Origin: Sulfitobacter sp. S190
GTDB taxonomy: Bacteria; Pseudomonadota; Alphaproteobacteria; Rhodobacterales; Rhodobacteraceae
DNA: 64,000 nt
NCBI RefSeq assembly: GCF_025141935.1
Contig: NZ_CP081120.1
Coordinates: 3,452,040-3,516,039, forward strand
Direction: 5' to 3'
Shown here: piece after piece, positions 1-8,861 of the stretch
How the letters are laid out: the number at the start of each line of letters is the position of its first letter
Position numbering within the stretch: the first letter of the stretch is position 1
Position numbers and translations under genes: made by a program
Notes under the pieces: model-generated
What the model saw: the letters and a program-made list of their open reading frames with translations, nothing else
Told to the model about the DNA's origin: nothing
Databases searched by the model: none

Positions 1-1
1 A

Positions 2-259
2 GCCGCTGATCTCTACGCACAGCAAAGTGCGGGAGACGCAGCGGAGCAAGCGGCGTTCCTCGCGGGTAATTGGCAGGCCTTGGCGGAAGCCGAGAACTCG
101 GGCGCTCGAATTCTCGCCGATCTGCTGTCGCGACCTGCGGCGCCAGATGAAGGCCCACTCACCACAGCGCAATCCGCAGCGGAGGAAAGCGCACAAATGC
201 GCTCGGCCCTTCGCGCGCTTTTGCAGTCGCCGGAAACCCGAATAACAGATGACCCTTAG
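2..259 (+). CDS. C-terminal part of an unidentified helical protein (5' end outside window)
   Basis: An open frame enters from the left edge and ends at TAG 257-259, giving 85 residues rich in Ala, Glu, Gln and Leu. The composition (for example AAFLAGNWQALAEAENSGAR) suggests amphipathic helices such as TPR-like repeats, but no family is certain. It lies 75 bp upstream of a lytic transglycosylase and flhA on the same strand, so it is probably part of the flagellar cluster. I see no motif that fixes its function. Confidence 0.55.
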   Translation, partial: AADLYAQQSAGDAAEQAAFLAGNWQALAEAENSGARILADLLSRPAAPDEGPLTTAQSAAEESAQMRSALRALLQSPETRITDDP

Positions 260-334
260 ACGCAGAGTTCTGGGTTTTGGTGACACTTAAATAACCATCG
301 CTCACTAGATTTAGAATCGAATTGGACACATTCG

Positions 335-1036
335 ATGGGACTTTCAGTGGCAAACATATTCCGGATATTCTGTTTTCTTTCGTTTGTCTTACTGGGGACG
401 ACGCAGCAGCCAAAGCCTGCGCCGGCATCAGGGGACGACTGGCTTATCTGCGATCTTGCAGCACAGCGGGTCGCCGCAGAAACCACCGTGCCGCTGGATG
501 TGCTGCGCACCATCACGCGAACCGAGACAGGGCGCACCCGAAACAGTGAGCTTCAGCCGTGGCCCTGGACCGTCAATATGGAGGGAAAGGGGACGTGGCA
601 TTCCAATCGGGCAGAAGCGACAGCCTATGCCAAAATGCATCTCGATCGCGGAGCGCGCAGCTTTGACGTCGGTTGCTTTCAAATAAATTATCGCTGGCAC
701 GGAAACGCATTCCGGTCGATTGAGGAAATGTTCGATCCTGAAGAAAACACCCGCTATGCGGCGGCCTTTCTGCAGGACTTATATCGGGAGTTCGGAAATT
801 GGACGGCGGCGGCGGGTGCCTACCACTCGCGCACCAAACAATTTGCGGACAAATACATCAGCCGATTTTCGCAGATTCGCGAAAATCTGGATGCACCGGC
901 GCTTCCGCCCGTGATCGCCGCCCGCACGAATACCTATCCGTTCTTTCAGGCAGCACCGCGCAATTCGTCATTGGGATCGCTGGTGCCGCTGGGCGCTTCA
1001 GGGCGCAGCCTGTTTGCTCCGCAAAACGAGGGATGA
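335..1036 (+). CDS. Lytic transglycosylase (SLT domain), flagellar-cluster type
   Basis: A 233-residue protein with a hydrophobic N-terminal segment at about residues 7-22 that fits a signal peptide or anchor. A soluble-lytic-transglycosylase-like domain follows. Glu64 in ITRTETGR is the likely catalytic acid, and SFDVGCFQINYRWHG is the family's second motif. The enzyme would cleave peptidoglycan glycan strands in the periplasm. The stop codon overlaps the flhA start (ATGA), so the two are translationally coupled. The flgJ-like gene in this cluster has no muramidase domain, so this enzyme is the best candidate for opening the wall for the flagellar rod (inference). No strong Shine-Dalgarno precedes the start. 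Confidence 0.85.
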   Translation: MGLSVANIFRIFCFLSFVLLGTTQQPKPAPASGDDWLICDLAAQRVAAETTVPLDVLRTITRTETGRTRNSELQPWPWTVNMEGKGTWHSNRAEATAYAKMHLDRGARSFDVGCFQINYRWHGNAFRSIEEMFDPEENTRYAAAFLQDLYREFGNWTAAAGAYHSRTKQFADKYISRFSQIRENLDAPALPPVIAARTNTYPFFQAAPRNSSLGSLVPLGASGRSLFAPQNEG

Positions 1037-3117
1037 CCATGAGTTTCTCCGTAAAATCCCTGTTTAATCCAACCATCTTGCTCGCGTTGGCACTGTTGGC
1101 CGTGATCGTGATGATGATCCTGCCCATGCCGTCGTGGATATTGGACACGGGCCTTGCGGCATCGTTCGCTTTGGCAATCCTGATCTTTACGGTCACGTTG
1201 TTCATCGAACGGCCGCTCGATTTTTCGGCCTTTCCGACCATATTGCTGGCGTCCTTGATGTTGCGGCTGTCACTGAACGTGTCGTCCACAAAGCTGATTA
1301 TCGGCCAAGGGCACACCGGAACGGACGCCGCGGGCAATGTGATCGAAGGGTTCGCGCAATTCGTGATGGGGGGCTCTGTTTTCCTCGGGCTGGTGGTTTT
1401 CTGCGTGCTTTTGATCGTGAATTTCATGGTCATCAACAAGGGCGCAACCCGCATGGCCGAAGTCGGCGCACGCTTTGCGCTGGACGGTATGCCCGGCAAA
1501 CAGATGGCGATCGACAGTGACATGTCCGCAGGGGCCATTTCGCACGTCGAAGCAAAAGAACGCCGGCAGACGGAACAGCAAGAAACGACGTTCTTCGGAT
1601 CGCTGGATGGTGCATCGAAATTTGTCAAAGGTGACGCGATTGCCGGATTGCTGATCACCCTGCTGAACCTTGTCGCCGGCTTAATCATGGGCACGTTGGT
1701 CCACGGCATGCAGATCGGGGCCGCGTTCGAAACTTACGCGATCCTGACCGTGGGCGACGGCCTCGTTTCACAAATCCCGGCCGTCATCATTTCCATCGCC
1801 GCCGCGTTGCTGCTCGCGCGGGGCGGCGCGCAGGGCGCGACGGACATGGCGGTATTCAGCCAGTTGGGAAAGCATCCCGCGGCGCTTGCGACGGTCGCCG
1901 CGCTGATGGTTTTATTCGCGGTGGTTCCAGGTCTGCCGTTTCTGCCGTTTATCGCTGGTGCAATCGGATTGGGCAGTCTCGCCTTCATTTTGCAGCGACG
2001 GGCGAAACAACGGCCCGATCCGGATACCGAGGACGCGACAGAGGTCACACCGACAGACAAACCCTTGGGAGATATCCTTGAGCTTGACGACATCCACGTC
2101 GAATTTGCGCCCGATCTTGTCAGTCTGGTTCTGGATCCGGGAACGGGTCTGGACGCGCGGATTGCCAACATGCGCACCCATGTCGCGACAACATTCGGCG
2201 TTATTCTTCCGGAAATACGACTGACCGACAGCCCGGGATTGCACAGCGGTACATACCTTATCCGGATACAGGGGGTCGAGGTTGCGCGCGCTGAACTGAA
2301 GGCGCATCACGTCCTTGCCTTGGCACCCGATGATACGACGACCCTGCCCAACGGGACGGACACGGTTGAGCCTGTTTACGGAGCGCCCGCGCGGTGGATC
2401 AGCCCGACCGATCAGGAGGATGCCGCGCTGTCCGGTATCACGATGGTCACACCTGCGGAAATTCTGGCGACACATCTGCTGGAGATCGTAAAGCGCAACT
2501 TCGGTCGTATTCTCAGCCTCAAATCACTGCGCCGTTTGCTGGCTGAGATGGTCAATCTCTCTGATCCCGCCCGCGCAGAGGCTAACCGCAAACTGCTCGA
2601 CGAGATGATCCCCGACAAAATCCCGATCGACGTTTTGCACGCCGTTTTGCGACTGCTTCTGGAAGAGCAGGTATCCATCCGCAACCTGCCCCTGATCCTC
2701 GAGGCCGTTGCAGAAGCCCGTGGCGAAAACGCCCAACCCGAAGCGATTTGCGAGAGGGTACGTCAGCGGCTCGGCTTTCAGCTGGTGGCAGAGATGCGGC
2801 GGGACGACGGAAGTTTGCCGCTGATCCAACTGGCGCCGGAGTGGGAAGACACATTCGTCAGCCATCAGGTCGATGCGGACCGTGGTCTGGACATCGCGCT
2901 GCCACCCGACATCTTCAACCAGCTTGCCGATCGCGTGGCAGACAAACTGCGCGAGGCAAGCCAGAATGGCATTTTTGCGGCCCTCGTCACCAATACCAAA
3001 CGTCGCAGATTTTTGCAGACGGTGATGCGTGCCAAAGGGATCCAGAATCCCGTGCTGTCGTTCGAGGAAATCGGCATTGATACGCGCCCGTCACTTGTCG
3101 GGGTTGTCGGTCAATGA
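1033..3117 (+). CDS. flhA: Flagellar type III export protein FlhA
   Basis: A 694-residue protein of the FlhA/InvA (FHIPEP) family. The first ~310 residues hold about eight membrane segments, and the conserved cytoplasmic loop containing NKGATRMAEVGARFALDGMP lies between them. A large C-terminal cytoplasmic domain would dock chaperone-substrate complexes at the export gate. The length is normal. The frame is open further upstream, but the ATG at 1033 overlaps the preceding stop as ATGA; a second ATG at 1039 is also possible. It heads a tight run flhA-fliR-flhB with 4-bp or 1-bp overlaps, the usual arrangement for export-gate subunits made together. Confidence 0.97.
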   Translation: MTMSFSVKSLFNPTILLALALLAVIVMMILPMPSWILDTGLAASFALAILIFTVTLFIERPLDFSAFPTILLASLMLRLSLNVSSTKLIIGQGHTGTDAAGNVIEGFAQFVMGGSVFLGLVVFCVLLIVNFMVINKGATRMAEVGARFALDGMPGKQMAIDSDMSAGAISHVEAKERRQTEQQETTFFGSLDGASKFVKGDAIAGLLITLLNLVAGLIMGTLVHGMQIGAAFETYAILTVGDGLVSQIPAVIISIAAALLLARGGAQGATDMAVFSQLGKHPAALATVAALMVLFAVVPGLPFLPFIAGAIGLGSLAFILQRRAKQRPDPDTEDATEVTPTDKPLGDILELDDIHVEFAPDLVSLVLDPGTGLDARIANMRTHVATTFGVILPEIRLTDSPGLHSGTYLIRIQGVEVARAELKAHHVLALAPDDTTTLPNGTDTVEPVYGAPARWISPTDQEDAALSGITMVTPAEILATHLLEIVKRNFGRILSLKSLRRLLAEMVNLSDPARAEANRKLLDEMIPDKIPIDVLHAVLRLLLEEQVSIRNLPLILEAVAEARGENAQPEAICERVRQRLGFQLVAEMRRDDGSLPLIQLAPEWEDTFVSHQVDADRGLDIALPPDIFNQLADRVADKLREASQNGIFAALVTNTKRRRFLQTVMRAKGIQNPVLSFEEIGIDTRPSLVGVVGQ

Positions 3118-3884
3118 ACGAAAGCCTCGCCGCGCTCCTTGAAGTTGCGCAAACCTATCTGGGCAACGGTTTCATCGTTTTCCTGCGCGTCGCAGCTTTC
3201 GCCGCTTTGCTGCCCGGATTCGGTGAGCAGACAGTGCCCGTACGGGTAAAACTCGGGGTCGCGCTGGCGTTCACCCTTGTTATTGCGCCGGCCATTCCGG
3301 CGGACGTAATCGCAGGTTCGGGGTACTCCATTTTGTGGCTGATCGTGTCCGAGGGATTGGTTGGTGCCATGCTCGGCGTCGGCTTGCGATTGTTCGTGCT
3401 TGCTCTGCAAACGGCCGGATCGATTGCCGCACAGTCCACATCCCTCGCTCAACTCTTGGGCAACCAAAGCGCGGAGCCGGTGCCTGCGATGGGTCATATT
3501 CTCGTGGTCGGGGGATTGGCCCTTGCGATGCTTAGCGGTTTGCACGTCAAAGCCGCTCAATTCATCATTCTTTCCTACGACATGTTGCCGGTGGGCATGG
3601 TCCCGCTTGCTACGGATCTTTCCGGTTGGGGGACCGCGCGGGTCAGTCACGCCTTTGCTCTGGCCTTCACGCTGGCTGCACCTTTTGTGGTTCTTTCGGT
3701 GCTCTATAACCTCGGGCTTGGCGTCATCAACAGGGCGATGCCGCAACTGATGGTCGCTTTCGTCGGTGCACCGGTGATTACCGCGGGCGGGCTGATCATT
3801 CTTGCTCTCGCAACGCCGCTTCTCTTGTCGACCTGGCTCGCGGCGGTGGACGTGTTTCTCCTCAACCCGTTCGAGACGCGCTGA
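3114..3884 (+). CDS. fliR: Flagellar export protein FliR
   Basis: A 256-residue, highly hydrophobic protein with about six membrane segments and the FliR/SpaR family pattern, including LPGFGEQTVPVRVKLGVALA near the N-terminus. FliR forms part of the FliP-FliQ-FliR export channel in the basal-body membrane. Its ATG overlaps the flhA stop by 4 bp (ATGA), and its stop overlaps the flhB start (TGATG). FliQ is encoded separately in the opposite-strand rod operon; FliP is not in the window and is presumably further left. Confidence 0.95.
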   Translation: MNESLAALLEVAQTYLGNGFIVFLRVAAFAALLPGFGEQTVPVRVKLGVALAFTLVIAPAIPADVIAGSGYSILWLIVSEGLVGAMLGVGLRLFVLALQTAGSIAAQSTSLAQLLGNQSAEPVPAMGHILVVGGLALAMLSGLHVKAAQFIILSYDMLPVGMVPLATDLSGWGTARVSHAFALAFTLAAPFVVLSVLYNLGLGVINRAMPQLMVAFVGAPVITAGGLIILALATPLLLSTWLAAVDVFLLNPFETR

Positions 3885-4969
3885 TGAGCGGGCAGGATGA
3901 CGACAGCGAAAAGAGTTTCGAGGCCACGGCTCACAAACTGCAAGAAGCACGCAAGAAGGGTGAAATTGCCCTTTCAAACGATCTGTTATCGGCTGCTGCA
4001 TATCTCGGACTGCTGGTTGCCCTTGTGGCCGCTGGCAGCTTTAGCGTGGACCGCGTGACAAGCACGATGATCGTCTTGCTCGATCAGTCATCGCGGCTTT
4101 CCGAGCTGTTCTTCGCAGGAGGAGCGGCAGCGCCGGTTGGCGGCTTGTTGCAGCGTATCGGTGGTGGGCTTCTGCCCGTTTTTGCGTTGCCCGCTATCGG
4201 CGTGATCCTCGCGCTCATTGCACAGAAAGCGCCGGTGTTTGCCCCGACAAAGCTGGCGCCGAAACTGTCCCGGATTTCTATCATCTCGAACGCCAAGAAC
4301 AAGTTCGGGCGCAGCGGCCTGTTCGAATTTTTCAAAAGCTTTGTGAAACTTTGCATCTTCTCGACCAGCCTGACGATATTCCTGAAGGTCTGGATGCCCG
4401 ATATGATTTCGGCGCTGCAAACGGGCCCGCAGATCGTCATCGGGCTGCTGGCGAAACTATTCATCGGTTTTTTGCTGGTGGTGGTTCTGGTGTCCGCGGC
4501 GATCGGATCGATCGACGCGATCTGGCAACATGCAGAGCACATGCGCAAGAACAGGATGAGCCGCAAGGAAATCACTGACGAGACGAAAAACAGCGAAGGT
4601 GATCCACATCTGAAACAGGAGCGCCGGCAGAGGGCACTGTCGGCCAGCCAAAACCAGATGATGAAAGATGTGCCAAGTGCCGACGTGATTATCGTGAACC
4701 CCACGCATTATGCCGTTGCCCTGAAATGGAGCCGCGCCCCCGGCGAGGCCCCTGTCTGCGTCGCCAAAGGTGTCGATGAAATCGCGGCAACAATCCGCCG
4801 CGTTGCACAGGATGCAAATGTGCCGATCCACAGCGATCCACCAACGGCACGCGCGTTGCATGCGACAATCGAGATCGGACAAGAGATCGAGCACGGGCAT
4901 TTTGCGGCGGTCGCAGCGGCGATCCGCTTTGCCGAAGCGATGCGTCACAAAGCGAAGGGGCGGGTATGA
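3884..4969 (+). CDS. flhB: Flagellar export switch protein FlhB
   Basis: A 361-residue FlhB/YscU family protein with four N-terminal membrane segments (about residues 35-210) and a cytoplasmic C-terminal domain. The self-cleavage motif NPTH is intact at residues 272-275; cleavage between Asn and Pro switches export from rod/hook to filament substrates. The motif region is preceded by the typical basic linker MRKNRMSRKEITDETKNSEG. The start overlaps the fliR stop by one base. The stop overlaps the next small gene (ATGA), extending the operon. Confidence 0.96.
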   Translation: MSGQDDDSEKSFEATAHKLQEARKKGEIALSNDLLSAAAYLGLLVALVAAGSFSVDRVTSTMIVLLDQSSRLSELFFAGGAAAPVGGLLQRIGGGLLPVFALPAIGVILALIAQKAPVFAPTKLAPKLSRISIISNAKNKFGRSGLFEFFKSFVKLCIFSTSLTIFLKVWMPDMISALQTGPQIVIGLLAKLFIGFLLVVVLVSAAIGSIDAIWQHAEHMRKNRMSRKEITDETKNSEGDPHLKQERRQRALSASQNQMMKDVPSADVIIVNPTHYAVALKWSRAPGEAPVCVAKGVDEIAATIRRVAQDANVPIHSDPPTARALHATIEIGQEIEHGHFAAVAAAIRFAEAMRHKAKGRV

Positions 4970-5388
4970 AGGATTTGCGTAAGCTGGAACAGCTGCAGCT
5001 CATCACGGCAGCAAAACACCAACAGCAACAACAAAGCTACCGCCGGTTGATGGAGCAAGAGAACAACCTGCGGGCCGCGTTGCGCAAATTGGATCTGCAT
5101 GCGGCTGAGGCTGTAAAGGGCGCGCCCGATCTGTCACACCAGTCTCTGGGTCTCACAACACTTTGGCATGCCTGGGTCGGAAAGCAGAAAACACAGCTCA
5201 ATATGCAGCTGTCGCAGGTTCTATCGATCAAGGAATTTCATCTCAAGCAGGTCCGCCACTCCTTTGGCCGCGAAGAAGTGGCCACCCGCCTCGTGGCGCA
5301 GGAAAGGAAAAACATTAAACAGCGCGCTGCGGCCGCGCAGTTCGAGCGGATCAGCAGCATCGCTGTGATGCCAGCAAAGGATCAGTAA
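4966..5388 (+). CDS. Small Gln-rich coiled-coil protein, FliJ-like candidate
   Basis: A 140-residue, charged and Gln-rich protein with long predicted helices and no signal or membrane segment. It begins MKDLRKLEQLQLITAAKHQQ. Its start overlaps the flhB stop (ATGA), so it is made with the export gate. Size, charge pattern and context resemble FliJ, the coiled-coil stalk of the FliI ATPase. No fliJ follows fliI here, which makes this a reasonable candidate (inference). Sequence identity to FliJ is not obvious by eye. It meets fliL tail to tail with a 7-bp overlap. Confidence 0.7.
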   Translation: MKDLRKLEQLQLITAAKHQQQQQSYRRLMEQENNLRAALRKLDLHAAEAVKGAPDLSHQSLGLTTLWHAWVGKQKTQLNMQLSQVLSIKEFHLKQVRHSFGREEVATRLVAQERKNIKQRAAAAQFERISSIAVMPAKDQ

Positions 5389-5897
5389 TCCTGGCGCGCG
5401 ATTTCGATGATCAGGATATCCGAAACCGCTTCTTTTCCGAGATCACGTTGCGCGATTTCCTTCAGCGCTGTGCGCAAGCGGCCAAGCGTCACCGCGTTAG
5501 TAAAGGATCCGTCAAAGCCTCCGACGTTCGCGTGGTCGAATAGGATTTGCAGAAAGGAATCCCGAAGCTTGGGCTGCTTTTCGTAGATGATTTCCTTGCC
5601 GCCCGCGGGAACTTCAACGCTCAAAGAAAGGATGACCAGCGCGTTTACCCGCTGGCTGTCGACGATCGGAACGACAAACTGGTTTTCCAGCTTCACATAT
5701 TCGACGGCCCCGTCATTTGGCGCATCGGCCGTATGATCATCACCGGTGGCGTGATCTTCCCCAGTATGGGTTTTTTCCTCGCTACCGGATACGTCAGCGG
5801 CGGTGGCCTCAGGGGCAGCGGGGCGCAAGTAGATACCTGCACCAACGCCCGCTGCAGATCCGAGAAGGAGCAATATGACCGGCAGGATTTTTTTCAT
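5382..5897 (-). CDS. fliL: Flagellar basal-body associated protein FliL
   Basis: A 171-residue protein with a single N-terminal membrane anchor (MKKILPVILLLLGSAAGVGA), an acidic linker (about residues 35-65) and a periplasmic FliL/SPFH-like domain beginning YVKLENQFVVPIV. FliL surrounds the stator near the motor and supports torque. The domain ends with the family-typical acidic helix RDLGKEAVSDILIIE. It lies just downstream of flgH on the minus strand with a 15-bp gap, so it is probably the last gene of the flgB-to-fliL operon. Confidence 0.9.
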   Translation of the reverse strand: MKKILPVILLLLGSAAGVGAGIYLRPAAPEATAADVSGSEEKTHTGEDHATGDDHTADAPNDGAVEYVKLENQFVVPIVDSQRVNALVILSLSVEVPAGGKEIIYEKQPKLRDSFLQILFDHANVGGFDGSFTNAVTLGRLRTALKEIAQRDLGKEAVSDILIIEIARQDY

Positions 5898-5912
5898 CGG
5901 CTTTAAATTCCC

Positions 5913-6638
5913 TTAGAATGGCAGCACGGCATCGAGGACCTGTTGACCGATACGCGGCTGTTGCACGTCGGTAATTTGACCGCGCCCCCCGTAAGAAACC
6001 CGCGCGGACGCGATTTTGTCATAGGTGATTTCATTCTGTCGCGAGATATCGGCCGGACGGACGTAGCCGGTCACCAACAGCTCCCGCAGTTCGAAGTTCA
6101 CCCTCAATTCCTGGCTTCCCGAAATCGCAAGGACACCGTTTGGCAAGACGTCGATAACTGTCGCCGCCACGCGTAGGGTCAGCTTTTCGCTGCGGGTCAC
6201 AGATCCGTCGCCGCCGGACGAGCTTGCTGAATTCAGCCCGACCAAATCGGCACTCGTCGCCCCTTCGGGGAGTTCACGGTCAAGCCTTTGCGGAATGCCC
6301 GCCAGATTGGGGATATTCAGAGACTCGGACCCGTTGCGGCGACGATCGGTGGAATTGGAAATCTCGGCCTCTTCATCGATTTCGATCACGACGGTGAGAA
6401 TGTCGCCACGAACGACGGCCCGGCGATCCCCCAGAAGAGACGCGCGGGTACCCGACCACAAAGACGCGCGGTCAACCGGGCGTTCTTCGATAATGGCGAT
6501 CGGGAGACCGGGATCGACCATTGCGGTTGTTTCCGGCGATGCGGCCGTCGGGGTGAAACTCGGCGGTTTGCCAAGATGATCGGATCTGCCGCAGGCGCCC
6601 AGCGCAATCAATGCGAAAAGCATGGTGATATTCTTCAC
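5913..6638 (-). CDS. flgH: Flagellar L-ring lipoprotein FlgH (GTG start)
   Basis: A 241-residue outer-membrane L-ring protein. The N-terminus is a lipoprotein signal with lipobox LGAC (Cys16). The body has FlgH hallmarks such as SLWSGTRASLLGDRRAVVRGD and the C-terminal region ELLVTGYVRPADI. The first codon is GTG at 6638, preceded by AAGGAG at good spacing; the in-frame ATG five codons later lacks this. It follows flgA by 3 bp in the minus-strand operon. flgI (P-ring) is not in the window. Confidence 0.95.
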   Translation of the reverse strand: MKNITMLFALIALGACGRSDHLGKPPSFTPTAASPETTAMVDPGLPIAIIEERPVDRASLWSGTRASLLGDRRAVVRGDILTVVIEIDEEAEISNSTDRRRNGSESLNIPNLAGIPQRLDRELPEGATSADLVGLNSASSSGGDGSVTRSEKLTLRVAATVIDVLPNGVLAISGSQELRVNFELRELLVTGYVRPADISRQNEITYDKIASARVSYGGRGQITDVQQPRIGQQVLDAVLPF

Positions 6639-6641
6639 ACG

Positions 6642-7064
6642 CTATCTCCTTACTATAAGTGAGCCATCGGGTTGAACCTGACCGAATAGGGTCGCACGGG
6701 ATGTCAGGTTCATTGCGCGGATCATGTCACCCGCGGCACCACGTTCGAGCGCGCGGCCCTCGGCGCTAATCACCAGCCCCTGACCTGTAAACCGCAAGAG
6801 TACGAGCTGATTGCGGTCCACCAGTGCAGGAGGCCCGATATCGTCGAGGTAAATCGGACGTCCGGGGTAAAGCGCCACGCGGGCCTCTTGACCAATCACA
6901 TCCGATAGCCGTGAGAAGCCGTTCGGCAAATCGCCCTTGGCAAATTTTACGTCCATTTCGGTGATCAGGGTATTGGGCCGGATGGTACGCGACGGCACGA
7001 CCGTGTCTGCAAGCGCAGGGATCGTGCACGCGAGCCAGGCCAGCGATGCAAACAGATTTTTCAT
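6642..7064 (-). CDS. flgA: Flagellar P-ring assembly chaperone FlgA
   Basis: A 140-residue secreted protein with a signal peptide (MKNLFASLAWLACTIPALA) followed by a SAF/ChapFlgA domain. Typical segments include VVPSRTIRPNTLITEMDV and a C-terminal stretch ending TLFGQVQPDGSLIVRR. FlgA helps FlgI polymerise into the P ring in the periplasm. It is shorter than the enteric FlgA because it lacks the N-terminal extension, as is usual in alphaproteobacteria. Its ATG overlaps the flgG stop by one base (TAATG), so it is coupled to flgG. Confidence 0.93.
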   Translation of the reverse strand: MKNLFASLAWLACTIPALADTVVPSRTIRPNTLITEMDVKFAKGDLPNGFSRLSDVIGQEARVALYPGRPIYLDDIGPPALVDRNQLVLLRFTGQGLVISAEGRALERGAAGDMIRAMNLTSRATLFGQVQPDGSLIVRR

Positions 7065-7849
7065 TATCTTACCTGTGTTGTTGCGCTCATCATCTGGTCC
7101 ACGGCCGAGATGACCTTGGCATTCATTTCGTAGCCCCTCTGCGCCTCGATCAGCTCGGTGATCTCGCGAACGGCGTCGACAGAGCTGTCCTCAAGATAAC
7201 CCTGTCGCAGCGTGCCCAGGCCGTCTTCTCCGGGGGTGGAAACCAAAGCGGGACCGGAGGCTTCGGTTTCCAGGAAAAGGTTGCTGCCAACGGCTTCGAG
7301 GCCCTTGGAATTGGTGAATCCCGATAGCGTGAATTGGCCCAGCAGTTGCGCTTCGGTCGCCTCGTTGAAATAGGCGTAGACTTCGCCCTCCGCATTGATG
7401 GAGATACTGCGGGCGTCAGACGGAATGACAATCTCGGGCGCGACCGGAAAGCCGTCGGATGTCACAATCAATCCGTCGCCGGTCCGTTTCAGCCCTCCGT
7501 CACGCGTATAGGCGGTTTGCCCGGATGGCAATGAGACCTCGAGATACCCAAGGCCATCGATCGCGACGTCGAGATCGCCCTGGGTCGCGGATAAGGAGCC
7601 CTGTTCAAGCGTGAGGCTGACGGCTGCAGGCCGTACGCCAAGCCCCAGCTGGACACCTGTGGGAAGCACGGTGCCGTCAGAGGCATTGACCGCGCCGGCG
7701 CGGGCCACCTGCTGATAATGCAGATCCGCGAATTCGGCACGCCGGGCGTTGTATCCGGTCGTGCTCATGTTCGCGAGGTTGTTGGAAATGGTCTCTACAC
7801 GGGTTTGCTGGGCGCTCATCCCGGTGGCAGCGATTTTAAGGGCACGCAT
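7064..7849 (-). CDS. flgG: Flagellar distal rod protein FlgG
   Basis: A 261-residue rod protein. It begins MRALKIAATGMSAQQTRVET, followed by the rod signature ISNNLANMSTTGYNARRAEF, which contains the distal-rod-specific insertion region. It ends with the conserved helix VREITELIEAQRGYEMNAK. The length matches FlgG. A clear AAAGGA ribosome site precedes the ATG at 7849. It lies downstream of flgF with a 24-bp gap in the same operon. Confidence 0.97.
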   Translation of the reverse strand: MRALKIAATGMSAQQTRVETISNNLANMSTTGYNARRAEFADLHYQQVARAGAVNASDGTVLPTGVQLGLGVRPAAVSLTLEQGSLSATQGDLDVAIDGLGYLEVSLPSGQTAYTRDGGLKRTGDGLIVTSDGFPVAPEIVIPSDARSISINAEGEVYAYFNEATEAQLLGQFTLSGFTNSKGLEAVGSNLFLETEASGPALVSTPGEDGLGTLRQGYLEDSSVDAVREITELIEAQRGYEMNAKVISAVDQMMSATTQVR

Positions 7850-7873
7850 GTTCTAGTTCCTTTCGAAGGCGGA

Positions 7874-8590
7874 TTAGGATTGCGTCAGGGTCTTGAGGGC
7901 AGCACGCATGCGACCATCTTCGGCTTCGAGAAAGCTCTGGCCCATCTCATAGGCGCGCTGAACGTCGATCATCCGCGCCAGTTCGAGCAGCGGATTGACG
8001 TTGGATGCTTCGACAAACCCCTGCATGACACGCGCATCCAAAGCGGGTTCGACACCTTCATCGGCACGAAACATCACTCCGTCTTCACGCACCATGTCGA
8101 GCGGGGCCAAGGGGCGCATGATGCCGAGTTGTCCAATGGGCGCACCGTCCACGCTCAGCGTACCGTCATTCGACACAGAAATCGGCCCCGCGCCGGTGGG
8201 CACAAAAACAGGTGCGCCGCCCGCGTCGAGAACACGAAAACCATCATTCGTGACCAGTTCGCCTTCGGCATTTGGGGTGAAACTACCGGCGCGGGTCAAC
8301 CTGTCGCCCGTTGGCGTCTGGATCATGAAGTACCCGTCCCCCTCGATAGCAAAATCGAACGTGCCGTTCGTTTTGGTCAGCCCTCCTTGTTCAAATGAGG
8401 TTTTGCCGACATTGCCCTGTCCCATCGACAGCGAACTGTCGTGTTCGATGCTCTGCACGTACTCGGAAAAGATCATACCCTCGGCCCGAAACCCGGTGGT
8501 CGCGGCATTGGCGATGTTGTTCGCAACGACCTGCATTTCGCGTTGCAGTCCGGATTGGCGGCTGAGCGTGATATAGCCTGCGCTGTCCAT
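7874..8590 (-). CDS. flgF: Flagellar proximal rod protein FlgF
   Basis: A 238-residue rod protein of the FlgE/F/G family. The N-terminal motif is VANNIANAATTGFRAEGMIF, the central part reads GDGYFMIQTPTGDRLTRAGS, and the C-terminal helix contains LARMIDVQRAYEMGQ. The shorter central domain relative to FlgG and the position before flgG support FlgF. The ribosome site GGAGGATAGC overlaps the end of fliQ, so expression is coupled to fliQ. Confidence 0.95.
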   Translation of the reverse strand: MDSAGYITLSRQSGLQREMQVVANNIANAATTGFRAEGMIFSEYVQSIEHDSSLSMGQGNVGKTSFEQGGLTKTNGTFDFAIEGDGYFMIQTPTGDRLTRAGSFTPNAEGELVTNDGFRVLDAGGAPVFVPTGAGPISVSNDGTLSVDGAPIGQLGIMRPLAPLDMVREDGVMFRADEGVEPALDARVMQGFVEASNVNPLLELARMIDVQRAYEMGQSFLEAEDGRMRAALKTLTQS

Positions 8591-8591
8591 G

Positions 8592-8861
8592 CTATCCTCC
8601 TGTGATCAGCGGAATGATCCGCGTGTGAAAGAACGAAACGAGCGTCTGGGTCATGAAGCCCATCGAGATCCAGAAAACGACGACGATGGCGCCCAGTTTC
8701 GGTACAAAGGTCAGCGTCATTTCCTGCACCGATGTCAGAGCCTGAACGAGGCCGATTGACACGCCGGTGATCAACGCCACCGCGAGAATCGGCAGCGAGA
8801 TCATGAAAGCGACCCAAAGTCCTTGACGCATCGTGTCGTAGAACAGCACCTCATTGAGCAT
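8592..8861 (-). CDS. fliQ: Flagellar export channel protein FliQ
   Basis: An 89-residue protein with two membrane segments (about residues 12-37 and 52-75), the standard form of FliQ/SpaQ in the FliPQR channel. The central motif LVQALTSVQEMTLTFVPKLG is diagnostic. Its ATG overlaps the fliE stop (TGATG), and two bases separate it from the flgF start. The placement of fliQ inside a rod-gene operon, away from fliR and flhB, is common in Rhodobacterales. Confidence 0.95.
   Translation of the reverse strand: MLNEVLFYDTMRQGLWVAFMISLPILAVALITGVSIGLVQALTSVQEMTLTFVPKLGAIVVVFWISMGFMTQTLVSFFHTRIIPLITGG

Noticed and set aside
799..1032. In-frame extension of flhA upstream of 1033
   Set aside because: It overlaps the transglycosylase gene in another frame; the ATGA junction marks the real start.
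3111..4001. 296-codon minus-strand open frame over fliR and the start of flhB
   Set aside because: Shadow of fliR; very basic, with no family resemblance.
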